Shown here piece after piece: positions 1 to 8,264 of a DNA stretch of 64,000 nucleotides. The first letter of the stretch is position 1, and each line of letters opens with the position of its first letter. Both the position numbers and the translations under genes were made by a program. This DNA comes from Candidatus Hydrogenedens sp. (GTDB lineage Bacteria; Hydrogenedentota; Hydrogenedentia; Hydrogenedentales; Hydrogenedentaceae), in contig DAOSUS010000009.1 of assembly GCA_035378955.1 (NCBI GenBank), positions 1-64,000 of the forward strand, written 5' to 3'. The notes under the pieces were generated by a model. The model was given only the letters and a program-made list of their open reading frames with translations, was not told the DNA's origin and did no database searches.

Positions 1-118
1 CAACAATAGATTATATTGGTGTATATAATTCATCCCCTCGTGATTTGAAAATTTCCAAAAAAATAAATAATTATTAACTTTATTTTTATGATATATAAAT
101 TGGCAAAAAGGTATAAAT

Positions 119-1150
119 ATGTCATTGCCAGATATTTTAAAGAAGATTGTAAAAAATGAAGATTTATCCCGCGAAGACTATTACCAGGCTCTTTCAGAGA
201 TAATGGAAGGAAATGTTTCAGAAATCTTAACCAGTTCCTTTTTAACGGCATTATCTCTTCGTCCTTATAAAGGCGATGAATTGGCAGGTCTTTCATCAGC
301 AATGCGAAAATTTGCTTTACCCATAAGTATAGATAAACATCCGATTATAGATACATGCGGAACGGGTGGCGACCGAAAAGGAACTTTCAATATTTCTACT
401 ACAACAGCGTTAGTTTGTGCGGGTGCGGGTATCTATGTGGCAAAGCATGGAAATCGAAGTGCTACCAGTTCTTGTGGAAGTGCAGATGTTTTAGAATATC
501 TTGGAGTTGTTATTGATCTTCCCCCGGATAGAGTGGCAAAGTGTATTGAAGAAGTGAGTATTGGTTTTTTATTTGCTCGAAAATTTCATCCTGCTATGAA
601 GAATGTTGCAAAAATCCGTTCGGAATTGCCTTTCCCAACAGTATTTAATCTATTAGGTCCATTATCAAATCCTGTATCTTTAGATGGACAGATAATAGGA
701 GTTTTTGCCAAAGAATTATTAGAACCGATTGCAAAAGCATTGCAAAAGTCAGGAATTAAAAAAGGTTTTGTTGTTTGGGGGAATGATGGCGTTGATGAAT
801 TAAGTATTTCTGATAGAACAGATGTTGTAGAGATATCAGGAGATAGTATCAAACATTATCAGGTTTTTCCCGAAGATTTTGGTTTGTCAAGACATCCTAT
901 TGAAAATATTAAAGGAGGGACATTAGAAAAAAATGCAGAAATAGTTCGAAGTGTTTTGACTGGGGAGAAAACTCCGTATAGAGATGCTGTTTTATTGAAT
1001 GCTATTTTTGGAATTTTAGTAAGTGGAAAAACATCCGACTGGAAAGATGCAATCCATATCGCGGAGGAATCTATAGATTCCAGAAAAGCGATGGATAGAT
1101 TAGAAAACTTAATCAAATATTCACGCCAATTCGCAAAAGAAGTCCTTTAA
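119..1150 (+). CDS. trpD: Anthranilate phosphoribosyltransferase
   Basis: This enzyme transfers phosphoribose from PRPP to anthranilate, the second step of tryptophan synthesis, in the cytoplasm. The 343-residue length is normal for the family. The PRPP-binding glycine loop CGTGGD lies near residues 79-84, followed by NISTTTA and the KHGNR motif near residue 108. The substrate-contacting segments RKFHPAMKNV and FNLLGPLSNP are also present. The ATG at 119 follows an AAAAAGG ribosome-binding site. No other trp genes are visible, but the window begins only 118 bases upstream, so an upstream trp operon cannot be excluded. The family assignment is secure. Confidence 0.96.
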   Translation: MSLPDILKKIVKNEDLSREDYYQALSEIMEGNVSEILTSSFLTALSLRPYKGDELAGLSSAMRKFALPISIDKHPIIDTCGTGGDRKGTFNISTTTALVCAGAGIYVAKHGNRSATSSCGSADVLEYLGVVIDLPPDRVAKCIEEVSIGFLFARKFHPAMKNVAKIRSELPFPTVFNLLGPLSNPVSLDGQIIGVFAKELLEPIAKALQKSGIKKGFVVWGNDGVDELSISDRTDVVEISGDSIKHYQVFPEDFGLSRHPIENIKGGTLEKNAEIVRSVLTGEKTPYRDAVLLNAIFGILVSGKTSDWKDAIHIAEESIDSRKAMDRLENLIKYSRQFAKEVL

Positions 1151-1223
1151 TTGGTATATTTTAGGTTATTAAGTAGCCCAAAATTTTTTAAATTAAAGAA
1201 ATACAGGAAAAACAAAGATAACA

Positions 1224-2690
1224 ATGAATAGTCAAATATATGATGTTGCTATTATCGGTGCGGGATGTTGTGGTGCTTCCATTGCCCGTAAATTGTCTAC
1301 TTATGAAATATCGGTGGTTTTGTTAGAAAAATGTGTAGATGTCGGATTTGGTGTTACAAAAGCCAATTCTGGGATTATACACGCCGGTTTTCATCACCCG
1401 ATTACATCATTAAAAGCCCGTCTGGAAATCCGCGGGAATTTAATGTTTGACCAACTCCATTATGAATTAGGATTTCCTTTTAAGAGGGTAGGAATTATAG
1501 TTGTAGCCTTTAGTATTGAAGAAATGAAAACCATAGAACATTTATATTCCCAGGGTGTAGCCAATGGCGTTCCCCGAATGGAAATATGTGGAAGAGAACG
1601 GATTTTAAGTTTAGAACCTCAATTAAATTCTGATGTCGTTGGAGGATTATATGCCCCTACGGGTGGAATTATTGAACCTTATCGTTATGTATTTGCTTTA
1701 GTTGAATCAGCACAAAAAAATGGGGTCGAGGTAAAAACACAATTTACAGTAGAACAGGGAATACGAGAAAAGGACTATTGGATAATTAAATCAAAAGAAG
1801 GGGAAATCATCAAAGCGAGATATGTGGTAAATTCTGCAGGGCTATTTGCCGATGAAGTCTCAAAATCATTTGATGCGGAACTTTTTGAAATTATTCCAAG
1901 AAAAGGGGAAGAATTTTTATTACAACGGAATGCAAAAGGTTTGCCCAATCATGTAATTTTCCCTGTTCCTGGTGCCCATACAAAAGGTATATTAGTTATT
2001 CCCACAGTTGAAGGAACATTAATGGTAGGTCCCACCGCTATAGAAACAGATGATAAATATGATTTAGAAACAACATCGCAAAATTTAGAAACCGTTTTTA
2101 TGCAGGCAACTTATATGGTTCCTGCCATTTCGCGAAGGGAAATCATAACCTCTTTTGCCGGTTTAAGACCAACAATGAAAGGTAATGATTTTTATATTGA
2201 ACCTTCTAAAAAACAACCGCATTTTATTCAAGTCGCAGGAATTCAGTCCCCAGGATTAACGGCTTCTCCTGCTATAGGGGACTATGTAAAAGACATACTA
2301 AAACAAGAGGGATTACAACTAATAGAGAAAAAAGACTTCGACCCATTTTTGCCTCATCCTATTAAGGTTCGTGAGTTAAGTTTTGAAGAATTAGAAAATG
2401 TTGTGGAAAAAGACCCTAAATATGGGCATATTGTTTGCCGATGTGAAAGTGTCTCCGAAGCAGAAATTGTCGAAGCCATTTCAAAGGGACATACGACCCT
2501 TGATGGAATAAAATTTTATACCCGATCTGGTATGGGACGATGTCAGGGGGCTTTTTGCACCTATAAGATATTAAAGATAATTTCACGAGAGACAGGTATT
2601 CCTATAGAAAAAATTACAAAACGGGGAGATAACAGTTGGATAATATCCCAACGACTGCAAACTCTTGCAGATGAAAAAGCAGAGAGATAG
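1224..2690 (+). CDS. GlpA-like FAD-dependent glycerol-3-phosphate dehydrogenase with C-terminal [2Fe-2S] BFD-like domain
   Basis: The 488-residue flavoprotein starts with a Rossmann FAD-binding motif (IIGAGCCGASIARKL), followed by a DAO-type oxidase fold. Residues of about 405-455 form a BFD-like domain with four cysteines (VCRCES and GRCQGAFC), typical of the anaerobic glycerol-3-phosphate dehydrogenase large subunit and its Firmicutes/Thermotogae relatives. The expected reaction is oxidation of glycerol-3-phosphate to dihydroxyacetone phosphate. It is the first gene of a tight three-gene cassette, with a GlpB/HcnB-like flavoprotein 9 bases downstream and then a DUF1667 protein. This arrangement is known for glycerol oxidation complexes. 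Other substrates, such as 2-hydroxy acids, are possible. Confidence 0.85.
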   Translation: MNSQIYDVAIIGAGCCGASIARKLSTYEISVVLLEKCVDVGFGVTKANSGIIHAGFHHPITSLKARLEIRGNLMFDQLHYELGFPFKRVGIIVVAFSIEEMKTIEHLYSQGVANGVPRMEICGRERILSLEPQLNSDVVGGLYAPTGGIIEPYRYVFALVESAQKNGVEVKTQFTVEQGIREKDYWIIKSKEGEIIKARYVVNSAGLFADEVSKSFDAELFEIIPRKGEEFLLQRNAKGLPNHVIFPVPGAHTKGILVIPTVEGTLMVGPTAIETDDKYDLETTSQNLETVFMQATYMVPAISRREIITSFAGLRPTMKGNDFYIEPSKKQPHFIQVAGIQSPGLTASPAIGDYVKDILKQEGLQLIEKKDFDPFLPHPIKVRELSFEELENVVEKDPKYGHIVCRCESVSEAEIVEAISKGHTTLDGIKFYTRSGMGRCQGAFCTYKILKIISRETGIPIEKITKRGDNSWIISQRLQTLADEKAER

Positions 2691-2699
2691 GAGTTTTTT

Positions 2700-3962
2700 A
2701 TGCAAGAACGAAACTATGATGTTTTGGTAATAGGAGCAGGTGCTGCAGGAATGGCTGCTGCATTAAAGGTGGCAGAAGAGGGTTTGAAAACCGCTATAGT
2801 TGACCGAGAACCTTTTTTAGGTGGAATCTTACCCCAGTGTATTCATAATGGTTTTGGAGTACATTTATTTAAGGAAGAACTTACAGGACCTGAATTTGCC
2901 GAACGATTTATTCAAGATGTGGTTAAATCAGATATAGATATTTATCTGAATACGACTGCTACAAATATGGCGGTTCATCAACCTATAAAGCAAGTAAATC
3001 TGTGTAGTAGTGAACACGGTGTTTTTAGGATTAATGCGAGGGCTATAGTCCTTGCTATGGGTTGTAGAGAGCGAAATCGCGGTAATTTGGGTATCCCTGG
3101 AACAAGGCCTGCCGGAATATTTACAGCGGGTCTGGCTCAACGATTAATTAATATAGATGGCTACATGCCAGGTAAGCGGGTGGTTATTGTAGGGTCTGGA
3201 GATATTGGCTTGATTATGGCTCGTAGGTTAACATGGACAGGTGCAGAAGTCCTCGCCGTCGTGGAAATATTACCTTATCCATCGGGTATTACAAGAAATA
3301 TTGTTCAGTGTTTGAATGACTTTAATATTCCCTTATACTTAAGCCATATCATTACAAAAATTGAAGGTAAAGATAGAGTAGAAGCAGTGGAAATAACCCC
3401 TCTGGAGAATGGTGCTCCGAATTATACAAAAACCTTCAAAGTAGAATGTGATACACTCTTATTTTCGGTAGGGCTTGTCCCTGAAAATGAATTAACACAA
3501 TCTGCTGGAATTAAAATTAATCCTGAAACAGGTGGTCCCTTAGTAGACACAAGATTAATGACTTCTGCAGAAGGTGTTTTTGCGTGTGGTAATGTCCTGC
3601 ATGTCCATGACCTTGTTGATTGGGTTTCCGATGAAGCACAGAGATGTGGAAAGGAATTAATAAACTTTTTGCAAGGGAAAACAGAAAAAATTGAGCAGGG
3701 GAAGGTTATTGTAGGTGCAAACCTGAAATATGTTCTTCCCAATAGATATAGATTGGGAGAGAAAAACCGATTTTCTATGCGTTCCCTGATTGTTCGTGAT
3801 AAAGCAACATTGGTTGTTCGGCAGGGAGAAAAAACAATTCGTCAGTTTACATTAAGACATGTAAAACCTGCGGAAATGTTTCATGTGGAATTAAAGCAAG
3901 AAGATTTAAATGATTTGGTCTCTAACGGAGAATTATTACCCATAGAATTTTCACTTAGTTAA
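2700..3962 (+). CDS. NAD(P)/FAD-dependent pyridine nucleotide-disulfide-type oxidoreductase (GlpB/HcnB-like)
   Basis: The 420-residue protein has an N-terminal FAD motif (VIGAGAAGMAAALKV) and a central nucleotide-binding motif (IVGSGDIGLIMARRL, about residues 161-175). The second FAD-contact segment near the C-terminal part reads ACGNVLHVHDLVDWVSDEA. It lies 9 bases after the GlpA-like dehydrogenase and 12 bases before the DUF1667 gene, so the three are almost certainly co-transcribed. By analogy with similar cassettes, it passes electrons from the GlpA-like subunit to NAD or another acceptor. No redox-active CxxxxC disulfide of the classical disulfide reductases is evident. Confidence 0.85.
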   Translation: MQERNYDVLVIGAGAAGMAAALKVAEEGLKTAIVDREPFLGGILPQCIHNGFGVHLFKEELTGPEFAERFIQDVVKSDIDIYLNTTATNMAVHQPIKQVNLCSSEHGVFRINARAIVLAMGCRERNRGNLGIPGTRPAGIFTAGLAQRLINIDGYMPGKRVVIVGSGDIGLIMARRLTWTGAEVLAVVEILPYPSGITRNIVQCLNDFNIPLYLSHIITKIEGKDRVEAVEITPLENGAPNYTKTFKVECDTLLFSVGLVPENELTQSAGIKINPETGGPLVDTRLMTSAEGVFACGNVLHVHDLVDWVSDEAQRCGKELINFLQGKTEKIEQGKVIVGANLKYVLPNRYRLGEKNRFSMRSLIVRDKATLVVRQGEKTIRQFTLRHVKPAEMFHVELKQEDLNDLVSNGELLPIEFSLS

Positions 3963-3974
3963 TAGGATAAAACT

Positions 3975-4346
3975 ATGGAAAAAGAAGTGATTTGTTTAAG
4001 TTGTCCTAATGGTTGTCATATTACGGTTCAAGAAACTTCTCCAGGGGTATACCAATTTCAGGGTGCAAAATGTGAACGAGGAGAGGTTTATGCTTATGAA
4101 GAAATAACAGACCCCAAACGAGTTGTTACTGCAGTAGTTCAAACCAACTCAGAGGAAATGCCATACATCCCCGTGAAAACAGACAAACCCATACCCAAAA
4201 GATACATCAATCCATTATTAGTTCAATTGTATAAACAAAAAATCTCTATTCCTGTTAAATGTGGACAAATAATAATTCAAAATTTCTTGGAAACAGGAGT
4301 TAATGTTGTGATTACTCGGACATTTCCCCTTAATTTTGGGAAATAG
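3975..4346 (+). CDS. DUF1667 domain protein, third member of the glycerol-3-phosphate dehydrogenase-like cassette
   Basis: This small 123-residue protein has paired cysteines near the N terminus (CLSCPNGC) and another at about residue 34 (GAKCERGEVYA), as expected for DUF1667. The cysteines may bind a metal or an Fe-S cluster. The family regularly follows GlpA/GlpB-like flavoproteins in Clostridia and Thermotogae, and that order is seen here. Its biochemical role is unknown; an electron-transfer or assembly subunit is the natural inference. The 3' end overlaps the convergent TlpA-like gene by 17 bases. Confidence 0.85.
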   Translation: MEKEVICLSCPNGCHITVQETSPGVYQFQGAKCERGEVYAYEEITDPKRVVTAVVQTNSEEMPYIPVKTDKPIPKRYINPLLVQLYKQKISIPVKCGQIIIQNFLETGVNVVITRTFPLNFGK

Positions 4347-4878
4347 GTGACATGCCATTTTGTTTTAAAACCAATTCTATATCATTCTCGGTAATTGCAC
4401 CTTCAAATTTTTTAATAAGTTTTCCTTCTGAATTGTAGATAATCGTAATGGGCAAAGCACCACTTATTTCTGTTTTTAAAACTTTTTCAAGTTCTTCAGG
4501 TTTTCCTCCTTCTAACAAATATACAGGACAAGGGAGAGCATTCTTTTTTAAGAATGGCTTTAAAACCTTTTCTTTTATTTCCTTCCCTTCTATGTTTATC
4601 AAATACAAACGAACTTTTTCTTTGGAGTATTTTTTGTAAATATTACCAAAATGAGGAAGTTCTGCAACACAAGGAGGGCACCAGGTAGCCCATAAGTTGA
4701 TAATTATAAGCCCCGGTTTCTTTTCAGCAATCAAGGTTTCAATTTGGGTCAATTTGATATCGTAAATGACAGGTTCTTTTTCAGATTGTTCCCCTACTGC
4801 TAAAAGAAAAAAAGAAAAGGTCATCAAAAATAACATACAAAAAAGAGCAATGCTACATCTGTAATAAATATTTACCAT
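4330..4878 (-). CDS. TlpA-like exported thiol-disulfide oxidoreductase
   Basis: The 182-residue thioredoxin-fold protein has an N-terminal hydrophobic segment (about residues 7-28) that acts as a signal peptide or membrane anchor. The active site WCPPC follows the strand IINLWAT. The cis-proline region reads ALPITIIY. It is likely to reduce or oxidise protein thiols in the periplasm, as TlpA and ResA proteins do. It lies 22 bases downstream of another exported redoxin on the same strand, so the two probably form an operon. Its 3' end overlaps the convergent DUF1667 gene. Confidence 0.87.
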   Translation of the reverse strand: MVNIYYRCSIALFCMLFLMTFSFFLLAVGEQSEKEPVIYDIKLTQIETLIAEKKPGLIIINLWATWCPPCVAELPHFGNIYKKYSKEKVRLYLINIEGKEIKEKVLKPFLKKNALPCPVYLLEGGKPEELEKVLKTEISGALPITIIYNSEGKLIKKFEGAITENDIELVLKQNGMSPISQN

Positions 4879-4900
4879 AAAATATACTTTTTAGAAAAAA

Positions 4901-5512
4901 CTAACTTTTCGGAACTCTTTTTATAGTGCAACCCCATGCTTTTGTTTCTGCTTTTTCTATCGGTTTACCCGCTAATAAGGCTTCGATGGCATTCTCGGTA
5001 TATTTTTCTGTTGGCTGTCCATCGGGTCCTTTACGGTCATCAAACGCCCCATGGTAAACTAGCTTACCATCCTTATCTACAATGAAAATTTCAGGCGTTA
5101 CTTTTGCATCTACTTTATCAGCATACTTATTTTCTACATCTTTTAAGATAGGATATGGTTTTTTTGTTTCAAGAGCATATTTTTTTATATCTTCAGGTTG
5201 AGTTTTAAAGTGAGAATCAATTCCAATAAAGACAACACCTTTTGTGCTATATTTTGCATGTAACTTTGCTAAATCCGGGTCTGCACCTCGAGAATAGGGA
5301 CATTCTTGAGAACAAAACTCGATTACAACAATTTTCCCTTTGTATTGTGTTAATGAATGTTCTTTACCATCATAATCTTTTAAATTGAAATCAGGCATGG
5401 GGTCTCCAATATTCAGGGCTTTTATCTGGGAAGTTAACCCAAATACCATACAGATAAGCATACATATTGAAACTATGATGGCTGATTTTTTTGTTGCGTT
5501 GGTCTTTGTCAT
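4901..5512 (-). CDS. Exported AhpC/TSA-redoxin family protein
   Basis: The 203-residue protein has a signal peptide (about residues 1-32, ending near SQIKA), followed by a redoxin domain beginning GDPMPDFNLKDYDGKEHSL. The peroxidatic-site equivalent is CSQECPYS, a CxxxC arrangement rather than the classical TPxC. Later segments KVTPEIFIVDKDGKLVYHG and FDDRKGPDG are typical of the thioredoxin-like redoxin family found beside TlpA proteins. A peroxiredoxin or thiol-reductase role in the periplasm is inferred. The ATG is preceded by a good GGAGA site on the minus strand. Confidence 0.83.
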   Translation of the reverse strand: MTKTNATKKSAIIVSICMLICMVFGLTSQIKALNIGDPMPDFNLKDYDGKEHSLTQYKGKIVVIEFCSQECPYSRGADPDLAKLHAKYSTKGVVFIGIDSHFKTQPEDIKKYALETKKPYPILKDVENKYADKVDAKVTPEIFIVDKDGKLVYHGAFDDRKGPDGQPTEKYTENAIEALLAGKPIEKAETKAWGCTIKRVPKS

Positions 5513-5583
5513 ATTCGTATCTCCTATGGTTTATTCTTTTATTTTATCAAAACATTGCTTATTTAATGAATATTTCTCATTTT

Positions 5584-5611
5584 AAACTTATTATTTTGGA
5601 AACTTATTATT
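5584..5611. repeat. Two tandem 12-base direct repeats, 16-base period
   Basis: The 12-mer AAACTTATTATT occurs at 5584-5595 and again at 5600-5611 in the divergent intergenic region. It lies about 70-100 bases upstream of the redoxin start (minus strand) and about 55 bases upstream of the promoter candidate for the DUF177 operon. The spacing could suit a paired regulator site. The sequence is AT-rich, so chance is a real alternative. Confidence 0.4.
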
Positions 5612-5664
5612 ATTTATTGTATAATATGCTTTCATATCCTTGAGGAAATAAAAATTTCCCTTGT

Positions 5665-5693
5665 TTGATTATTTTTTTAAAGTGTGATACAAT
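5665..5693 (+). promoter_or_regulatory. Sigma-70-type promoter for the DUF177-rpmF-plsX operon
   Basis: A -35 hexamer TTGATT (5665-5670) and a -10 hexamer TACAAT (5688-5693) are separated by exactly 17 bases. They lie about 38 bases upstream of the probable start of the DUF177 gene. No other well-spaced pair was seen nearby. Confidence 0.6.
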
Positions 5694-5730
5694 TTTCAAA
5701 ACGAGCCCTATCTGATTGAGGATTACACCA

Positions 5731-6339
5731 TTGGATATACTAAAAATAAGAATAATGGATATATCAGATAAGGGTTATCAGATTGATGAAATTATCAAGG
5801 TTGCGGAATTACAGCCTGTTGATGTAGAAGCACTTCCCATAGAAACAATACATTTAACTGGGATAGTAAAGAAAACAGGGAAAAACTTTTTATTTCAAGG
5901 GAAAATATCAGGATACTATAAGCATACATGTGACCGTTGTCTTGATGATATGCAATATAAACTGGATAAAGAAATAATTTGGTTATTTGAACGAGGACAA
6001 GGGAATATATACCTAAATCCTGTGGAGGAAAGTGACCGAAATGTTGAGAATAAATACAGGAGAGGTAAAGAAGAATTTGATGAATTGGCAGAAAAAAGAA
6101 TGTTTCAAGGAGATGAAATTGATTTGACTCCCTATGTCTGGGAAGAATTGGTATTAGATATGCCTTATAAATTTTTATGCAGTGAAACATGCGCAGGTTT
6201 GTGCCCTGTATGTGGTGCAAATTTAAATCATGAAACATGTTCATGTAATATCAATTGTGAAGAGGAAAAAACACAACTTTCAAATACAAAATTATCTGAA
6301 TTACTTCAAGGAATAAACCTTAACTTAAAGGAGGAGTAA
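5731..6339 (+). CDS. YceD/DUF177 family protein (large ribosomal RNA subunit accumulation)
   Basis: This protein of about 202 residues has the four-cysteine pattern of DUF177: CDRCL in the middle, then CSETCAGLCPVCGANLN near the C terminus. The family is needed for normal 23S rRNA accumulation in bacteria and plants and is almost always encoded immediately before rpmF, as here (2-base gap). The start is taken as TTG 5731, because GAGGA at 5718-5722 sits at ideal spacing. TTG 5716 and ATG 5755 are in frame, but the first lacks a matching ribosome-binding site and the second loses conserved N-terminal sequence. It is the first gene of the rpmF-plsX operon. Confidence 0.88.
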   Translation: MDILKIRIMDISDKGYQIDEIIKVAELQPVDVEALPIETIHLTGIVKKTGKNFLFQGKISGYYKHTCDRCLDDMQYKLDKEIIWLFERGQGNIYLNPVEESDRNVENKYRRGKEEFDELAEKRMFQGDEIDLTPYVWEELVLDMPYKFLCSETCAGLCPVCGANLNHETCSCNINCEEEKTQLSNTKLSELLQGINLNLKEE

Positions 6340-6341
6340 AA

Positions 6342-6524
6342 GTGCCTGTCCCAAAACGAAGAACTGGAAAAGCCAAGAAAAATATGAGACGGTCTCATCA
6401 TGCTTTGACAAAGCCGAATTTGGTTGAATGTCCACATTGCAGTGAGAAAATCCTTCCTCACCGGGTTTGTCCCAAGTGTGGGTATTACAAAAATCGTCTG
6501 GTATTGAATCTCGAAGAAGAATAA
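6342..6524 (+). CDS. rpmF: 50S ribosomal protein L32
   Basis: This is a 60-residue basic protein with the typical opening MPVPKRRTGKAKKNMRRSHH. It has a zinc-ribbon made of two CxxC pairs (CPHC and CPKC). The GTG start at 6342 is preceded by a strong AGGAGG-like site overlapping the end of the DUF177 gene. L32 is a component of the large ribosomal subunit. The order DUF177-rpmF-plsX is widely conserved, linking ribosome and phospholipid synthesis genes. The zinc-binding form is intact. Confidence 0.97.
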   Translation: MPVPKRRTGKAKKNMRRSHHALTKPNLVECPHCSEKILPHRVCPKCGYYKNRLVLNLEEE

Positions 6525-6554
6525 TAACTCAAAACTTTAATTTGGAGATAAAAC

Positions 6555-7637
6555 ATGCGCATCGCTTTAGATGCGATGGGTTCTGATGGTGCTCCTGCTA
6601 TAGAAGTGCAAGGGGCTGTGGAAGCCAGTTTAGACCAGAATTGCGACATTGTGCTTGTTGGCAATGAAGAGATACTTAAAAAAGAGTTAGAAAAATATCC
6701 CAAAAAGGGGAATATAGAGATAGTCCACACCCCGGAATATATTTCTATGCAAGACCAGCTTGTGCTTGCCCTTCGTCAGAAGAAAGAAAGTAGCCTTCTG
6801 GTTGCTTTGCGAAAACTAAAAGCAGGGGAGGTAGATGCGGTCGTAAGCGCAGGGAATACAGGTGCTGTAATGGTAGGTTCGCGAATTATACTGGGAATTA
6901 TGCAAGGGATATCTCGGCCTGCGTTAGCCCAGGCATTACCAACAATTGGCGGAAAGGTTGTTCTGCTGGATTTAGGTGCTAATGTAGACTGTCAGGTTCG
7001 ACATCTCTGTGATTTTGCCTTAATGGGTATTGCCTATTCTCATTATGCTTTAGGTGTCGAAAATCCTCGACTTGGATTGATTAATATTGGTGAGGAAATG
7101 GTAAAGGGGAGCAGTGTTTTAAAACAAACTTTCCAGATTCTAAGTAAAATTGAAGGGATTAAATTTGTAGGGAACGTTGAACCCAATGGTGTTTTTGGAG
7201 GAGAAGCAGATGTCGTTGTCTGTGACGGCTTTGTAGGAAATGTTATATTAAAAACGGCAGAATCCGTTGCGAAGTTCGTGGGTAATTTTATGAAAGAACA
7301 ACTTTTAAAAAGTTCTATGAATCGTTTAGGTGCTGTATTAGCAAGAAGTGCTCTCCAGGAATTAAAGAAAACTGTAAACCCCAATGAATATCCGGGGGCT
7401 CCTTTGTTAGGTGTGCAGGGAATTGTTATTGTCCTACACGGTGCCTCTACAGCATTGGGAATTGCTAACGGTATTCGTGGAGCAGTTAAGGCAGTAGAAT
7501 CGGATTTATTAGGACATATAGCAGATAATATAGGAAAGTTTTCATGTAAAGAAGTTTTAGACACAGAAGAAGAGAAAAACCAACAGAGTACAAATGATAC
7601 TACTAATGAAGGCAAAGAACCAATAGATGTAACATAA
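6555..7637 (+). CDS. plsX: Phosphate acyltransferase PlsX
   Basis: PlsX makes acyl-phosphate from acyl-ACP, the first committed step of phospholipid synthesis in the PlsX/PlsY pathway. The N terminus RIALDAMGSDGAP is diagnostic. Other conserved segments are VSAGNTGAVMVG (about residues 97-108), LLDLGANVDC, NIGEE and VVCDGFVGNVILK. The 360-residue length includes a polar C-terminal extension of about 25 residues, rich in E, N and T, beyond the usual family end. It follows rpmF by 30 bases in the conserved operon. Confidence 0.96.
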   Translation: MRIALDAMGSDGAPAIEVQGAVEASLDQNCDIVLVGNEEILKKELEKYPKKGNIEIVHTPEYISMQDQLVLALRQKKESSLLVALRKLKAGEVDAVVSAGNTGAVMVGSRIILGIMQGISRPALAQALPTIGGKVVLLDLGANVDCQVRHLCDFALMGIAYSHYALGVENPRLGLINIGEEMVKGSSVLKQTFQILSKIEGIKFVGNVEPNGVFGGEADVVVCDGFVGNVILKTAESVAKFVGNFMKEQLLKSSMNRLGAVLARSALQELKKTVNPNEYPGAPLLGVQGIVIVLHGASTALGIANGIRGAVKAVESDLLGHIADNIGKFSCKEVLDTEEEKNQQSTNDTTNEGKEPIDVT

Positions 7638-7655
7638 GTTTTTAGGAGTATTTAA

Positions 7656-8264
7656 ATGGACAGACATGAAACAATTACCCAAATTTTGGAATGCGAATGT
7701 GGTGCTAAAATATTGCCTAAAATAGAACATAATGAAATGAAGGGAACTTGTCCCCGTTGTGGAAAAATATTATCCGTACGGATAGAAAGACCTGATGGTG
7801 AATATTTATCTGCTAAAGATTCTCCCGCTCCTAAAGAAGAAATTCCTAAAACTGTGGTAAAACTTCCATTACCTGATGATGGATTAGAACCTACCGGCAG
7901 AAGCAGTCTAACCTTTTCTTCAGATATTAAAATTCGTTCCAGAGAAGCGGCTACATTAGTAAGTCGAGGCAAAATTGTGGAGGCAGTTGCCTTATACCGA
8001 TGGATTTGTGAAGAGTGTCCTGAACATCGTGATGCTTATTATGGATTAGGTTTTTGTTATTACAAATTGGGCGATTTGAATCGAAGTCGCTGGATGTTAG
8101 AAAAGGCTGTAGAATTAGAGCATCCCAATGCAGGTAAACTCTTATTAAAAATTACACAGAAATTGGAAGAGGAAGAAAAGATTAAAAAAGCAAGTGATGA
8201 TATAAAAACAAAACAAACACACATAAAAGAACCCGGAGAGTTTACTCTGGATGAATCCGAATGA
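7656..8264 (+). CDS. Zinc-ribbon and TPR-containing protein, function unknown
   Basis: This 202-residue protein has no signal peptide. Residues of about 10-40 hold a zinc ribbon (CECG and CPRCG). After a polar linker, residues of about 105-165 form one or two TPR units (EAVALYRWICEECPEHRDAYY and then GLGFCYYKLGDLNRSRWML). The C terminus is charged. Such proteins are usually protein-interaction adaptors. It sits 18 bases after plsX and overlaps the Xer recombinase gene by 14 bases, so co-transcription is likely. I do not recognise a named family. Confidence 0.75.
   Translation: MDRHETITQILECECGAKILPKIEHNEMKGTCPRCGKILSVRIERPDGEYLSAKDSPAPKEEIPKTVVKLPLPDDGLEPTGRSSLTFSSDIKIRSREAATLVSRGKIVEAVALYRWICEECPEHRDAYYGLGFCYYKLGDLNRSRWMLEKAVELEHPNAGKLLLKITQKLEEEEKIKKASDDIKTKQTHIKEPGEFTLDESE

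Noticed and set aside
5644..5659. Dyad GGAAAT-AAAA-ATTTCC upstream of the DUF177 promoter as a terminator
   Set aside because: The stem has only 6 weak base pairs and no T run follows on the plus strand. It could be an operator, but nothing supports this.
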